Shown here piece after piece: positions 1 to 11,860 of a DNA stretch of 64,000 nucleotides; positions within the stretch are counted from its first letter, which is position 1; each line of letters opens with the position of its first letter. The position numbers were made by a program, and so were the translations under genes. Under the pieces are notes generated by a model. The model worked only from the letters and a program-made list of their open reading frames with translations, made no database searches and was not told the DNA's origin. This stretch comes from Lepturacanthus savala (Eukaryota; Chordata; Actinopteri; Scombriformes; Trichiuridae). The stretch covers positions 7,218,848 through 7,282,847 of the forward strand of contig CM060471.1 in the NCBI GenBank assembly GCA_030544235.1, in the 5' to 3' direction.

Positions 1-211
1 GGAAAGAACATACTAAAGAGGTATCTCAGGAATTCAGAGTGCATCTTGCACCTGTGACCTGTCATGTAATTCATTCACTTTAAGTTAAAAGTCATGTAGA
101 ACTGAGTTGAGCTCATTCACAGGATATTTTACTATCTAAAAGAAGAATATTTAGAAAAATCTTTATTTAGCTGTTTTTTCTCTCTTGACAAGCTGCAGAA
201 CTTCTGTTTAC
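1..211. other. Unassigned AT-rich DNA
   Basis: No coding frame, RNA gene or recognisable repeat is visible. It runs directly into the dispersed repeat that begins near 212. Confidence 0.4.
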
Positions 212-683
212 CTCACTTGTTTTATTTTAATAAAGTCTCTTTTTATATATTTTAAGTCTAGTAGCGGAGCCTTTCTCTCCATTCCACCAGGACCATTCTT
301 GGTAGCCTGAATTCACCTCAACGGTCAGTAACACCTGAGACTATTGTAATAGTATTGCAGAAAAACAACTTTCCAATTAAAAAACATGTCTCTCATATGA
401 GACATAAGACATTTCCAACTGACCTCTCACAATACATACAGCACCCTGAATACTCACAAAGTAGTTTAGAGGAGAATCATTTTGAATCTGACATTAATAA
501 CTTAACTCCCTGCAAACTAATAAAGGACACCAATACATCTGTTATATGACTTGACTTTTAAAAAAGTCAACACTTAACTTACTGTCAACACTTACTGTTT
601 TTAGCATGTAGCTGCTACCAACCTTCTACAGCCATTTAGCCTGAATATATATGTCAGGTAATGTATAGATTGTAATGGACGCC
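212..683 (+). repeat. Dispersed repeat, distal copy (family also at 16446-17330)
   Basis: This stretch matches 16680-17150 almost base for base over several hundred bases, including a shared block ending in TTGGTAGCCTGAATTCACC and a later block around TCAGGTAATGTATAGATTG. The two copies are about 16.4 kb apart in the same orientation. After an unshared gap, homology resumes at about 1008-1131 (matching 17213-17325), so the original unit is longer. I do not recognise the family. The short open frame of 64 codons that both copies contain is a consequence of the shared repeat sequence and not evidence of a gene. Confidence 0.75.
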
Positions 684-2029
684 TGCATCTATATGTGCAT
701 GTTAAGTTTCATGAGGCTGTGCTCTGCATAGAGACTGTGAGTGTCCTGTTTACTCTGATATTAGAAACTCTGATATTTCTGTGACGTTTGTTTCCTAAAA
801 CCTAAGCTTCAAATCATCAGAAATTACTGTATCAATTTTTTTATGTAGACATGAGGAAATGAAGTGTTAGGTTGCATATCATCATTGTACATAAACTGAA
901 ATCACATCAGCGTCATGTGAGTGACCTCTTTTGATTAGCTGTGATCAGGATGGATGCTGTTTTTTTTTTTTTTAGAAAAATTAAAAAATAAACATGCATA
1001 AAAATGCTTTTCCTTTTGGAAGGAACAGGAAGTAATTTGTGTCATTCGTTGTTATATACCTCATATTACCAAATAATAGCAAGGGTGTTTACTTGTTTCA
1101 ATCACTTAACAGATCTGACATTTATTTGTTTATTTATTTTATACTAACTGTATAACTTACATTTTTCAAAAATCAGATTACAGGACTGTAGTTAAACATC
1201 TCGCAGGTGCTTATTCAGAGTTTTCATCTACATATTAGAAAGTTTGAATTTTATGTCATACTTCACTACATACTAACCTTGGTGATTGACAATTAAGCAA
1301 TATTACCCGAGATGGTGTTCTTTAACATCACTTGAGCATGACAGTGATGCTGGTCACGTCTTCCTCCTTCATTCTTTTATTTTCTATTATTTTCTATTAT
1401 TAAATTAGACTCTCTCTCTCTATTGTACATCAAAGAAAAAATGTCAAAAAAGTCATGCTATTCATGTCACAATAAACACTTTGAATCTGTGATAAAGCAC
1501 ATTTAATCTTTTGTGTGACTCATGTATGCAAAGCTGCAGAGTCGTGTGTCTAATAAGCATAAATCAAAACATCGTCTTCAGCTCATTGAAGTGTGCACAC
1601 ACTGCTCTATTGTTGGTATTTTTTGATATTATTCATAAATAAATAATTATCCTGAGCTGCCACTACGCACACGTGCAAAAACACACGGAACTGACAGTGA
1701 GTTTCACTGCCTGCTTGTCAGATTTCTTCATCTCCCTGATCAGGACAGGAGGGAGATGTTTTCTTCTAAACAGTCGAAGAAGAAAAGTAGAGAATCCCAG
1801 ACTTGGCATGAAAGCATCAGCAGCTTGTTCAGCCAAAGAAATATGATTAAAAAGCTTACAAACTTCAGCTGAACTCAGTATTGCATACCATAATACCCTT
1901 TTTTTTTTCTTTTTTTTTTTTTTGACACGATGCACCACCTGGCACCGATGACAGCAATCACGCCTCATCTCGCCACTCACCACCTGACTTCAAAAGCGCG
2001 AGAACAAAAGCAGGAGCGAGCCTCGCGTG
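684..2029. other. Mostly unassigned AT-rich DNA; second block of the 212 repeat
   Basis: Positions 1008-1131 continue the homology to the repeat copy near 17.2 kb (GGAACAGGAAGTAA block). The rest is AT-rich with homopolymer T/A runs at 960-973 and 1900-1923. A minus-strand open frame at 1663-1983 reads through the poly-A/T run and has no recognisable domain. I see nothing else. Confidence 0.4.
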
Positions 2030-2400
2030 GCCAAAAAATGTGAGGAAGCGCCACCGATTTCACGGCGCTAATAGATTCCCTATTTGTGTTTGTTTGAAAA
2101 TAAACCCGGAAATAGGACAAAGGACATCTAATCCTGTTTCATAAGCAGTTTTCATAAATGTGCAGAGAAACGCGACGCACACACAGAGGGAGAGAGGGAC
2201 GACTTTTCGGCTCCAAAGTGATTAAATTCATTAAAATCTCTCCAAAAGTAATTGCAGCTCGTCCACGGCAGAGTAAATATTCAATTAATGGGGCATTTTT
2301 TAATAACTGTGATTCCTTCACCGCTCATGGCCTCCCCGTCATTAATTAAACTTTCTCTTTTTCTGAGTTCAATTAAATTTCCTTTAAAGGTTCCATAATT
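2030..2400. promoter_or_regulatory. Candidate conserved non-coding element
   Basis: Complex, non-repetitive sequence dense in homeodomain-type TAAT/ATTA cores (for example around 2222-2235, 2281-2290, 2341-2350 and 2370-2378), including TCATTAATTAAAC near 2339. It has no open frame that resembles a protein and no repeat signature. This texture is typical of vertebrate developmental enhancers. The assignment is inference only; no cross-species alignment was possible. Confidence 0.3.
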
Positions 2401-3193
<793 letters not shown>

Positions 3194-3324
3194 ATATGTG
3201 TATGTTGTGTGTTTGGCTGAGGCTGAGTGGCTGCCAAACAGCCAGGGGCCGGACAAGAATGAATCAGCAGTGACAAGGTGAAGCAGCTTCCTGTTCTACG
3301 ACTGACAGCTCAGGTGCTCAGAGA

Positions 3325-3432
3325 GAAGGGAGACACTACAGACAGACAGAGACAGAAAGAGAGACAAATAGACAAAAAGACAGAGAGACAGACACGGATA
3401 GGGAGAGAGACAGAGACAAAGAGAGAAAAGGA
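3325..3432 (+). repeat. Degenerate GACA/GAGA-rich simple repeat
   Basis: The tract is built from imperfect GACA, GACAGA and GAGA units, giving low-complexity purine-rich DNA. The overlapping open frame (3278-3463) is a product of this composition. Confidence 0.75.
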
Positions 3433-3575
3433 GCAGGAGACTCTGGAAACGTTTCTGAATTGAAACTGATAAAAATGTGATGGTGAAGACGGTTATAGAA
3501 ATGAATTCTCAGCCTGTTAATGAAGAGGGCTGTTTGTTAGTTGTTTTATATTCATGTTACTGACACTGTCCTGTG

Positions 3576-3580
<5 letters not shown>

Positions 3581-3607
<27 letters not shown>
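3581..3607 (+). repeat. (CAG)9 trinucleotide repeat
   Basis: Nine uninterrupted CAG units. It lies in a short minus-strand open frame as poly-cysteine, with no sign of a real exon. Confidence 0.95.
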
Positions 3608-3609
<2 letters not shown>

Positions 3610-4559
3610 TATATAGTTCCTGCTGCTGTGGTTCTGTGGTGTAGCTGTGTCCTGTAGGGAGTCAGTCAGACGGCTGGTGGTTATGTCCCATCCTCTTCTC
3701 ATATAAATCATAGTGATCCTTTCACTTCAAGAGAGTTCAGATTTAAACCCAAACCATCATTTTTTCCTTACCCAGAACCATGTTTTGTGTGTATATAGGG
3801 TTGATGTTTGAGTTTCAACATCTCATTGCTGGTTCACTGTGATGCAGGTGAAACCTGGAATGAAGGATTTTGAGAAACTGATACACAAGGAATACATGCT
3901 ATTCTCCGATAACAACCATATGTCATGTCTTAGGGATCGCCGTGAGACCACGCTGTGTCAGTGTGTTTATCACACACTGGACTCACATTGGACACACACA
4001 CACATGCGCATAGAACACAGAAACAATGCAAAACCCAAAACATACAAACCCTTAACAACAAATGCAACTAAAAAGCCGCTATATGAGAAAAATAATCACA
4101 GAAATGAAGCAGAATCAAAGACCTACAAGCCCACGAAACAGAAAAGAAAAATGCTGCAAATGTGACAAAACACCCAAAACAATTGCAACTCCTTGGCTGG
4201 TGAATGAGGTCCCACACCAGCCAATCTGGTGAGTAAAAAAAAAAACTGAAATGATATGCTGCCAAATGTTTCAAAATTCAAGAAACCATGTGGTGCAGAA
4301 TAGATGTGCAAATGATCCCTTTTGTTCAATTGTTAAGCCCTAAGGTTTGCATTTACACGTCTGTTTTCACTCAGGTCTGAGCGGTGCACGGGCACACCAT
4401 GAGCAGAGCGTCATGTTTCCATGGCAATTTAAACAGAATGTGACTTTGATTGTGACACACTGTTGTTTTTGCCACAAATGCCATCTCAGGCTCATAGGCC
4501 ATCATAGGATACCACTGTTCCAATCCGCCCGCAGTCCCTTTACAGATTTTTTTTTTTAC
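3608..4559. other. Unassigned DNA
   Basis: A-rich low-complexity sequence at 4017-4165 produces overlapping open frames on both strands without recognisable domains. I see no gene or mobile element. Confidence 0.4.
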
Positions 4560-5520
4560 ATCAAAAGAGGCCATGGACATTCTGATAGCAGGGAAAAGGC
4601 ACTCACACATAAACACATTTATTTTCTGGGCGTTTGCTGAAATAACCGATGCTCTGTTTGTTTCTCAGAAGAACAGCGTCCCATTAATCCAAAAGAAATC
4701 TGCATTAATGTCGAGCACCGTCTCTCAGTGTTTGAGATCTTTCCGTCTCTGCGATTCGTCTCTCAAAGCGGAGTCCTTGACAGAGAAGCAGGCGAGCCCT
4801 CGCTCAAAAGAGACATTGTTCAGTTTGATTTCCCCTTCAAGAACAAACGATACCAGCGAGGATTTATTTTAATCGCGGGTTCCCCTATGACCGCTTTTAA
4901 ATTCAACAGATTTACCAGTGAATCTAAATGACAGAACCTCCGTGAGAGAGCCTAGGACCGGATCTGATCAAAACGGGGCTTTCAAGGACGGAAGCTCCAC
5001 GACGACACGTGAGGCGCCCCCCTCCCGCTGAAGGTGGGACTCGGCGCCACGTCCTATATGCTCCATCATGGCCCACGGCTAACCCTGTGCTCACTGCTGG
5101 CGTGCAAACATAAACTAATCATAACATTAATCTCACCATGCAAATGTGCACTTTTCAAAGCAGACCATCTGTGAAGGCTTCCCAATTAGCTGCTGTCATA
5201 TGGCACAGCAGTGGAACAGCCTCCTAATACACACCGTCCTTGGCACACCGCTGTATGCGGGAGACGGCAATAAACAATGTGCTTGACTAATCCTGTATCA
5301 TGCCGCAGGATTCCATCTATAAAGCCTTTAAGATAAAGTTGAGGCTGTTCTCCAAGCAGATCACGGAGCGCCGTGCATCTCTGGAAAAGGGGCTTTTATC
5401 TCGCACAAGAGCGTTCTTCAGACAACGGCTTACAGGGTCTGCCAGCGCGGAACAGTCAGGAGCATCAATCAGGGACAAACGCACCTTAGCAACGTGACAA
5501 AAAAAGCGCAGAAAGAACAA
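4560..5520. promoter_or_regulatory. Candidate conserved intronic element next to the ca10 exon
   Basis: Unique, complex sequence just downstream, in gene orientation, of the ca10 exon. It contains E-box-like CATATG (5197-5202) and a stretch at 5100-5330 with TAATC, ATTAG and CAAATG-type motifs and little simple repeat. The texture is that of vertebrate conserved non-coding DNA. Several open frames cross it but none resembles a protein. Inference only. Confidence 0.3.
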
Positions 5521-5569
5521 GAACAAAAAAAAAAAGTCAGCATCCATCAAGCAGGATGGCGTCTTTTAC

Positions 5570-5712
5570 CTTGCGGCCGCCCGTGTTCAGCTTGATTGGT
5601 GTGAGGAAGGGGTCAAAGATCATGTGGCTGGTCTCGATGTTGACAGGCGACTGCCTCTTCCCCACGGAGCACAGGTTCCAGGCTGAGTTCACCAGGCCCC
5701 AGAACGATGGCA
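5570..5712 (-). CDS. ca10: Carbonic anhydrase-related protein 10 (CA10), one internal coding exon
   Basis: A single 143-base exon. On the minus strand it follows a pyrimidine-rich acceptor ending TTGCAG (AG at 5714-5713) and ends CGCAAG before a GT donor (5569-5568). It starts in phase 1, completing a valine codon, and ends in phase 0. It encodes about 48 residues including SFWGLVNSAWNLCSVG and KRQSPVNIETSHMIFDPFL. These match the N-terminal part of the alpha-carbonic-anhydrase-like domain of CA10. The Trp-Gly-Leu-Val-Asn and Asn-Ile-Glu-Thr residues fit CA10 much better than its paralogue CA11. CA10 is a secreted glycoprotein of neurons that binds neurexins and lacks carbonic anhydrase activity because zinc ligands encoded further downstream are lost. 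Those residues are not in this exon. Teleosts carry two paralogues (ca10a and ca10b), which I cannot separate here. No other ca10 exon was found, so the flanking introns are long. Confidence 0.93.
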
Positions 5713-6171
5713 CTGCAACACAAGAAGACAGAGTTTTGAAAAGGGTACCAGATAGTAGCAGCGGCAGCAGAACAGCAGCCACCGCCACTGCCGCCGTCAC
5801 AGCCTCAGTGTTGTGCCTCAGCACTTTTTCCCGCTCTCACACCTGCCACCAGCAGCATCGCTAACGCAATAAGCAGCATCTGGTGATGAGAAGCTTTAGC
5901 CGGCCTAGAGCGATACTGATACTGCAGCGTCAGACCTGACGGCTGCTAAATGGATTTTCTCATTTATGTCTGGAATGTTTTCACCAGGATTTCTAGCAGT
6001 AATCTTTTCATCATTATCATCATCATACGTTATTTTATAATCATTTATTTCCTGCTGAAGTGTGTAGTCAGTGTTCTCTCCAACACATGAACAGTAATAA
6101 TATACGTTATAACACAGTACATGCAACATATCCTCCTGAAACACAGGGACCTACTTTTTTTTGCTTTTTCA
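5713..6171 (-). other. ca10 intron, unassigned
   Basis: Upstream intron of the ca10 exon. A GCAGC/GCCACC-rich patch at 5755-5800 gives an alanine-rich open frame that runs into the exon frame on the minus strand. The consensus acceptor shows that this part is intron. Confidence 0.5.
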
Positions 6172-6529
6172 ATCCTTCCCTCCATCCTTTCCTTAATTTC
6201 TTCCTTGGTTATTTCCTCCTTAAAACTTTTCTGTCTCATTCTTTCCTTCTTTTTTACTCTCTCCTTCCTTATTTCCTTCCATCCTTCCTCAGCCATTCTT
6301 GCTCCCTCCCTCATTGTGTCATTCTTTCACCCCATCTTCCTTCCTTCCTTCCTCCTTCCTTCTCTCTTCACCCTCCCTCATTCCTTATTTCCTTCCACCC
6401 TTTCACTCCCTCCTTCCCTACCTCATTTTATCTTTCTTCTATCATTCACCCTACTCTCGTCCTTCCTTCCTTCCTTCCTTCCTTCCTTCCTTCCTTCCTT
6501 CCTTCCTTCCTTCCTTCCTTCCTTCCTTT
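6172..6529. repeat. Pyrimidine-rich tract with (CCTT)17
   Basis: A long polypyrimidine region ends in a perfect CCTT tetranucleotide array at about 6461-6528. Three overlapping open frames encode only Phe-Leu-Pro-Ser repeats and are artefacts. A mirror-image GGAA tract lies at 27941-28006. Confidence 0.93.
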
Positions 6530-7678
6530 AGTCCTCTTTATTCGTAAAGTGAACTCAGGAATTCACTCCTTTTTTTCTTTTACTTGATCAAATCATTCAA
6601 AAACTAAACAAACACAAGAGAAAAGAAGAAAGAAGCAAAGAAACAAGTAAAAAGACTGTAGTATTATATATTATTGCAGTTCTCTTTGTTCCTCCAACCT
6701 GTATCTGTTCAGTATGTGATTTTAAACACCTTGTTTCAAGTTTCTTAATGTGCTTTCTTCACTACAGTTATTACAGATATAATCACCTTTTATTATGATA
6801 CTATGATTCTTTGGTATTCGACCTGATTGACAGTTTTCTGAACATATGTTTTCCCATGAGGGTGCTTTTACTTTCCTGAGCACAAACACACGTCTCCTAA
6901 AATGAAAGTCGCCTAACACAGCAGCTTTATAATATTACACCATTATACAAGGTATTTGATGAAATTGTTTTCTAAAGGTTTACAGTAATTTTGTAGGCTG
7001 CTGTTTTCCTTTATACTGACAGATGTTTCTTCCTTATATCAATAAGGGGAAAACACATCTCAGTGAATACAATTCAAAAGCCTCCAAAAGTCTTAATGCT
7101 TCTCTGAATAAAAGTAAACAGAAAAAGTCCATTTCCTATGTACAGCTTCCTATGTAAAAATATCAAATAATAATTATTTTTAATAATTTGCAATTAATAA
7201 ATTGAGGTAATATCCTTATGTCACTGTATCATACACAAGTTGTAGATGAAGTACCTGAAAGCCACATTTGAGTAAGTACAAATATCTATTGGAAAATGAC
7301 TTTAGTAGACGTTAAAGTTACCTATACTAATATAACAGGAAAAAAACACTTCACTATTTATTGTATTAAAAGTAATGTTCTGATATTTAATGTGCCCAAG
7401 TATTAAAGTAAAGGTGCGAGTATATGCTGTTATTGAAAAAATCAAGTAGAGTTTTGAATTTGAAGTTTATTCTCAGTGTTTCTGCATCACTGGAGGCTTC
7501 AAGTTTCCACATCTCACTTGTATAAACTGATTATTCATCCAGAATTGGCTCCAAACTGCACGATCATTGTTCTGAACAGAGATACGACAAAACTTTGGAA
7601 TTTAAAGAACACTCTGATTCCATCAAATATCTACTGCTTTAGTGGCAAGCAACAAAAATGCCCAGAGGAAATGTATTT
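6530..7678. other. Unassigned AT-rich DNA
   Basis: No gene, RNA or classifiable repeat is seen. Short open frames here (6722-6919, 7476-7703) have no recognisable motifs. Confidence 0.4.
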
Positions 7679-7999
7679 AGAGCTGCAATATAGGATCGCT
7701 TAATCAATTAGTTGCCAACTATTACATTAATCACCAACTATTTTGATCACTGATTAATCCATTTCACTCTTTTTTAAGAAGGAAATGTCCAAATTCTTTG
7801 GTTCCACTTTGCCAAATCTGATCATCTTCTGGTTTCTTTAGTCTTTTATAATAGTAAATTGACGATCATTGGATTGTCTGGACAAAAAAAAGGCATTTTC
7901 GGTTGAATCTTCAGCTGTCACCATTTTATGAACCAAACAACTAATCGTTTCATTAAACAATAGATTAATCGACATTAGAATAGTTGTTAGTTGAGCTCT
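7679..7999 (+). mobile_element. Short non-autonomous inverted-repeat element (MITE-like), copy 1
   Basis: A 321-bp unit bounded by imperfect inverted ends (AGAGCTGCAA and, on the other strand, AGAGCTCAAC). It contains CAATTAGTTGCCAACTATTA and, near the right end, ACCAAACAACTAATCG. A second, more diverged copy in the same orientation lies at about 59186-59520. The layout (GCTGCAA-type ends, paired ATTAATCGA blocks inside the ends) is that of a very common teleost MITE. A clean target duplication is not visible. Confidence 0.6.
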
Positions 8000-8329
8000 A
8001 AATGTGTTGCAGTAAAATTATACATTTTTGAAAGTTCATAGAAATATGAAAAAAACTCAAGTAAAATACAACATATCCCCCAAAAATAAGAGAGGTTCTG
8101 TGATGAAAGAGGAATGTTTTATGATAAAGGGCTATTCCAGCAATACTGTACTGCACTTTTATTGAGTTAACTAAATAGGTATAGCTAATAATAGAAGTTA
8201 ATTTCTGTTCCTAAACATTAGCATTAGTTAAATTAACATCTTATTACTGTGTTGATCTTCCCACACCACAGTGTGCTGAGTACCCAGGGTAAAACATCAT
8301 AAGTGAAAAAACATAGTCCAGTCAATCTT
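8000..8329. other. Unassigned AT-rich DNA
   Basis: Nothing recognised. Confidence 0.4.
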
Positions 8330-8960
8330 GTGCAGCCTGTCTCCTCGCATGTTTTCCAGCATCCCTCCCTCACCTATATTTTCAGGCAACATGTCACACG
8401 CCGTTTAATCTCAACCATATAGGCTCCCATGTGCCCATATCATCCATCTCAGGGACGTGGTCACACGCGTTGCTGGTCTCACGCTCGCGGCAGGCGACGC
8501 CAAGATGAGAATCGTGAATCTTAGTAGGCGAAACTAATCCGCAGCGACTTTTAGCCATTTCTGTGGAAAATCTCCCTCTGAATAGAGGATATTACAGAGC
8601 TGTAATCAGCTAACACATGTAGTATGAGGCGGGACAGGACGGGCTGGCACTGAGAGACAATGTCAGCGCCGTGGGAGTGATAGGCATCTCACTGGCTCCT
8701 TATGTAAGACTTGGCCACTGAGACTAAGGAATGAATTCCCTTCCAGGGTCGGAAGCAAAACAAAAAAAAGGAGATTTATCGACATTTTAGAATATCTACT
8801 GGAACCTGAAGTGGTGTTTTCCCCCTGCTTAAGAACAGAGTGTAATGCAGGGATGAGTCAGTAGAATTGTGAAATGACATTTCCCAGCAAAAAACAACGA
8901 TTATTTGGAAATATGCAAATTGTTGATGAGTCACAGGGAAGCAGGCGCGGTGCAGGTGGC
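8330..8960. promoter_or_regulatory. Candidate conserved non-coding element
   Basis: Unique, moderately GC-rich sequence with scattered CpG and few simple repeats, unlike the AT-rich DNA on either side. It has no protein-like frame. Texture-based inference only. Confidence 0.28.
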
Positions 8961-9081
8961 GGTTTATTCACTGTTAACGTGAGTTTTACACAGTGAATCT
9001 AGAGCATTTCAACAAACAGCCCACATCACAGCAATGGGATTAGATCCTCTTTTTTTAATTTTAAGACTAACAGAACTCGGG

Positions 9082-9245
9082 GTGACCCTGAGTGGTGAGG
9101 GCTCATAACACATAAGCAGCGAGGCCTTGCTTTAAATCCCACCTGGCTGGACCTTTACAGCATATCATCCATCTCCTCTACTCTCTTTTCACACATTTCC
9201 TGTCTCTCTCTCCACTTTCGAATAAATAAAGGCCCAAAAAATCTT
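9082..9245 (+). mobile_element. Diverged tRNA-derived SINE
   Basis: The head resembles a degenerate tRNA-type region, with a B-box-like GCTTTAAATCC at about 9130-9140. It is followed by a CT-rich body and an ATAAATAAAGGC tail leading into A-rich sequence. This order (tRNA-like head, CTCTCTC-rich body, AATAAAGGCnnAAAAA tail) matches a widespread fish SINE type. The copy is clearly old. Confidence 0.55.
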
Positions 9246-9655
9246 TAAAAATTATTGGCTGAAATAAAACACAAAATCAAAAAACAAATATTTTGCAGTT
9301 GCCAATTGAAAATGTAAAGAACCAATTATACACAGGTTTATGATACAAAGAAACACAGGGCTCAAATAGAGCAAAGGTGAAACTAGGCCCAGTAGCTCTC
9401 TTGTATCTCTGCTGTATCCCACACAACCAAAAAATATGAGATATCCGTGTCTTTTTATCTTTGTGGTGAATGAAACCCGCTGAATGCTTTTATTATTTGG
9501 AGCTGATATTGAGCTGCTTGGCTACAGGAAGCTGATGTGATGTCACTAATGGAGGCGACTGTTCAACCTGTCATTGAAATCTTCATAAAGAAAGAAGAGG
9601 AACTTTGTCTTCAAATGATGAGCAGTTTGATGGAGCTATTGATTATTGTCTGTTT
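9246..9655. other. Unassigned DNA
   Basis: Nothing recognised. Confidence 0.4.
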
Positions 9656-9840
9656 TAGATCAATGCTGCTGGTGTGAGTAATGTTACAGGGATGAATGTG
9701 TGAGTGTGATTGTGTATGTGAGAGTGTGTGTGAGTGTGTGAGAACGTGTTTGGTTGTGTCTGTGTGAATGTGTGTGACTGTGTGAGTGTGTGTGACTGTG
9801 TGAGTGTGTGTGTGTTTGTGAGTGTGTGTGGTGCTGACAC
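9656..9840. repeat. Degenerate GTGTGA/TG-rich simple repeat
   Basis: Imperfect TGTGTGAG/TGTGTGAC units. The minus-strand open frame (His-Thr-rich) is a composition artefact. Confidence 0.8.
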
Positions 9841-10126
9841 CTGTGAGGAAGCCTGTTGAGTTCTGATTGTGTTATTTGTGTTTCACAGCTTTTGCTCGTT
9901 TGTTGGTCATATGAGTAAATGTGGCTGGTGTTGAGTTTGTTCCTGTTTCTTTGATGATGATTTTGGAGTGTGTGAAAATTACCCTGTAAATTATATACTT
10001 TTAATCATCATTTAGTTTTTCAGAGAGGATGCCTGCCTAATGTAATCAATCCATTTAATCCAGCTTTGTACAAACACACTATTGTAGGCTGTAAAATTCT
10101 TGAAGATAGTCTTTATTTATTTTTCT

Positions 10127-10330
10127 CTCTTTACCCTCATGTTTTGTTCATTTCATGGTAGTCAATGTGGTGTTCCTGGTCAAATTTGACCGTTCAAAAT
10201 AAATAAATAAATAATATGATTTATTTTGTGTGCTGAAATCCTCTTTGTGGACAAAGACATGGAATCTTAGGTGAATCTGATCAAATTTTTCAAAGATAAA
10301 ATGTTTGATTTGATTATAATAGTAAGGATA
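10127..10330 (+). mobile_element. Partial copy of the TTAA-flanked element family
   Basis: Begins TTTACCCTCATGTT, a mutated version of the TTAACCCTCAYGTTGTG end seen at 31255. Positions 10220-10290 match the reverse complement of 33040-33110 over about 70 bases (for example TCCTCTTTGTGGACAAAG). It is therefore a truncated relative of the elements at 31259 and 32971. Confidence 0.6.
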
Positions 10331-11484
10331 TTATTATTCTTTCCCCTCATACTTTTAATACAAACATTATATTACATTCCTATGTAAAATATATTCCTGC
10401 AATACTGACTAATAAAAATGTGACTGAGCTGTCTGACCTACAGGATTCATGTTCTTAGGTCCCTCTAAAGCTATGCTAATCAATACTTTTATATCAATAC
10501 CAGATCGAGTGCTACATGTGTAATGTGACAGGGGTTGTTCACCCTGCAGTTCAATTTGAATCCACTTGGTTTAAATTACAGGTCAGAAACTGGGCTGATA
10601 ACAGTCACTGCTGCGGGAAACATCTCCAAAGTACGAGTTAAGATCTTTCTCTGCCTCTTCAAGGTTCGCCTCAAGTCTTTCTATTATTTATCCAAGGCCA
10701 CATCAAGCAGAGATAAGCCAGTGCCTTGATATAGTTTTAAAATTAAGTAGAAATTTGATATCATGTTGAAATAACCGTCCCTGTTTAATCCCCGGCTGGC
10801 TGCAGGCAGAGAAAGAGGTCTGCTATAGAGTGCTGCTGTGCTGCAGGCATACGTTAAAAAAAGCTTTGCTGGGTAATCCCGCTGAAGGTGGGAGTTCAAT
10901 ACTCCAACTTTATTACAAGATAATAAGAAAGTTGACCCGAGTCAAGTCAGAGTATAAAAAAACAAAAAACAAAACTGTTGATTTATGAAACATGACACAG
11001 AACTTGACCTCAAACACAAAGCTGGACTGTCTGCTGACTTTCGCCGAGTCCTCACACACCAGGGGGTGGCAGGTCTCTGCATTTATTTATGGGATCCATT
11101 CATTTCCCATCCAGCCAGTGATGTTCATGAAAGGCCCGTCACAGCTCGTTTTGACATTTGACTGAGATGTAGAAGATGTAGGGTTCCTGGTGATTCCTGA
11201 GGCATTTCAGGATTTTATTTTTGTGTTTTACCAGAGGTGTCTAAAATATAAGTGGTTTATTACAGCACCCCAAAAACATTATTAAGACTACAGACAGCGT
11301 CCAACACATTAGGTTCCGAGAGGCTGTAAGTGTGATTCATGAACTAATCAGATGTGGTTCAAAATAAAAAACAGAATTTTACAAAAATGCAAAAATTAGC
11401 AAAATTTGAAACATATCTTTAGGAGATAAAATGCTGAATAACCTGTAACTTTCTGCTACTTAACTCTTGAAAAAAACTTGAAGT
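10331..11484. other. Unassigned DNA
   Basis: Short open frames at 10535-10729 and 10684-10899 overlap on opposite strands and show no domain. I see nothing else. Confidence 0.4.
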
Positions 11485-11860
11485 CATTGTGCTTGAGCCT
11501 GAACACCTGAGAAATTTAATATCCGGTGATATAGTTCCATTGGATGGCATCTCCTTGGCCTCCAGCACTACTGTGAGAAATCTGTGAGTCATCTTTGATC
11601 AGGAATTGTCATTCACTCCCCATATTAAACACATTTCTAAGACTGCCTTCTTTCACCTACGCAACATAGCAAAGGTCAGATGTTTCCTGTCTCCAAAAGA
11701 TGCAGAAAAGTTTGTCCGTGCCTTTGTTACTTCCAGGCTGGATTACTGCAAGTCCCCCCAAAAAACTCTAACTCATACTCTCTGCATGTGTATTAACAGG
11801 CACTAGCAGAAGGGAACATATCCCAGCAGTGTTAGCCTCTGCACTGGCTTTTTGGAGTTT
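11485..11860 (+). pseudogene. Fragment of non-LTR retrotransposon reverse transcriptase
   Basis: Translation reads through ISLASSTTVRNL, a TGA stop, then SFTPHIKHISKTAFFHLRNI and FVRAFVTSRLDYC. This run (AFFHLRNI ... SRLDYC) is the characteristic segment just beyond the catalytic region of fish LINE reverse transcriptases. After an A-run the frame shifts, and remnants of the next segment follow to about 11855. The stop and the frameshift show that it is dead. I cannot assign the clade (L2-, Rex- or similar type) with confidence. Confidence 0.8.

Noticed and set aside
5537..5824. Extension of the ca10 frame beyond 5570-5712
   Set aside because: The frame is open into both introns, but a clear acceptor (TTGCAG) and donor (AAG before GTAAAA) mark the exon ends and match the CA10 protein boundaries.
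6060..6587. Plus-strand frames of up to 175 codons
   Set aside because: They read through a CCTT/CTTC simple repeat and encode only Phe-Leu-Pro-Ser periodicity.
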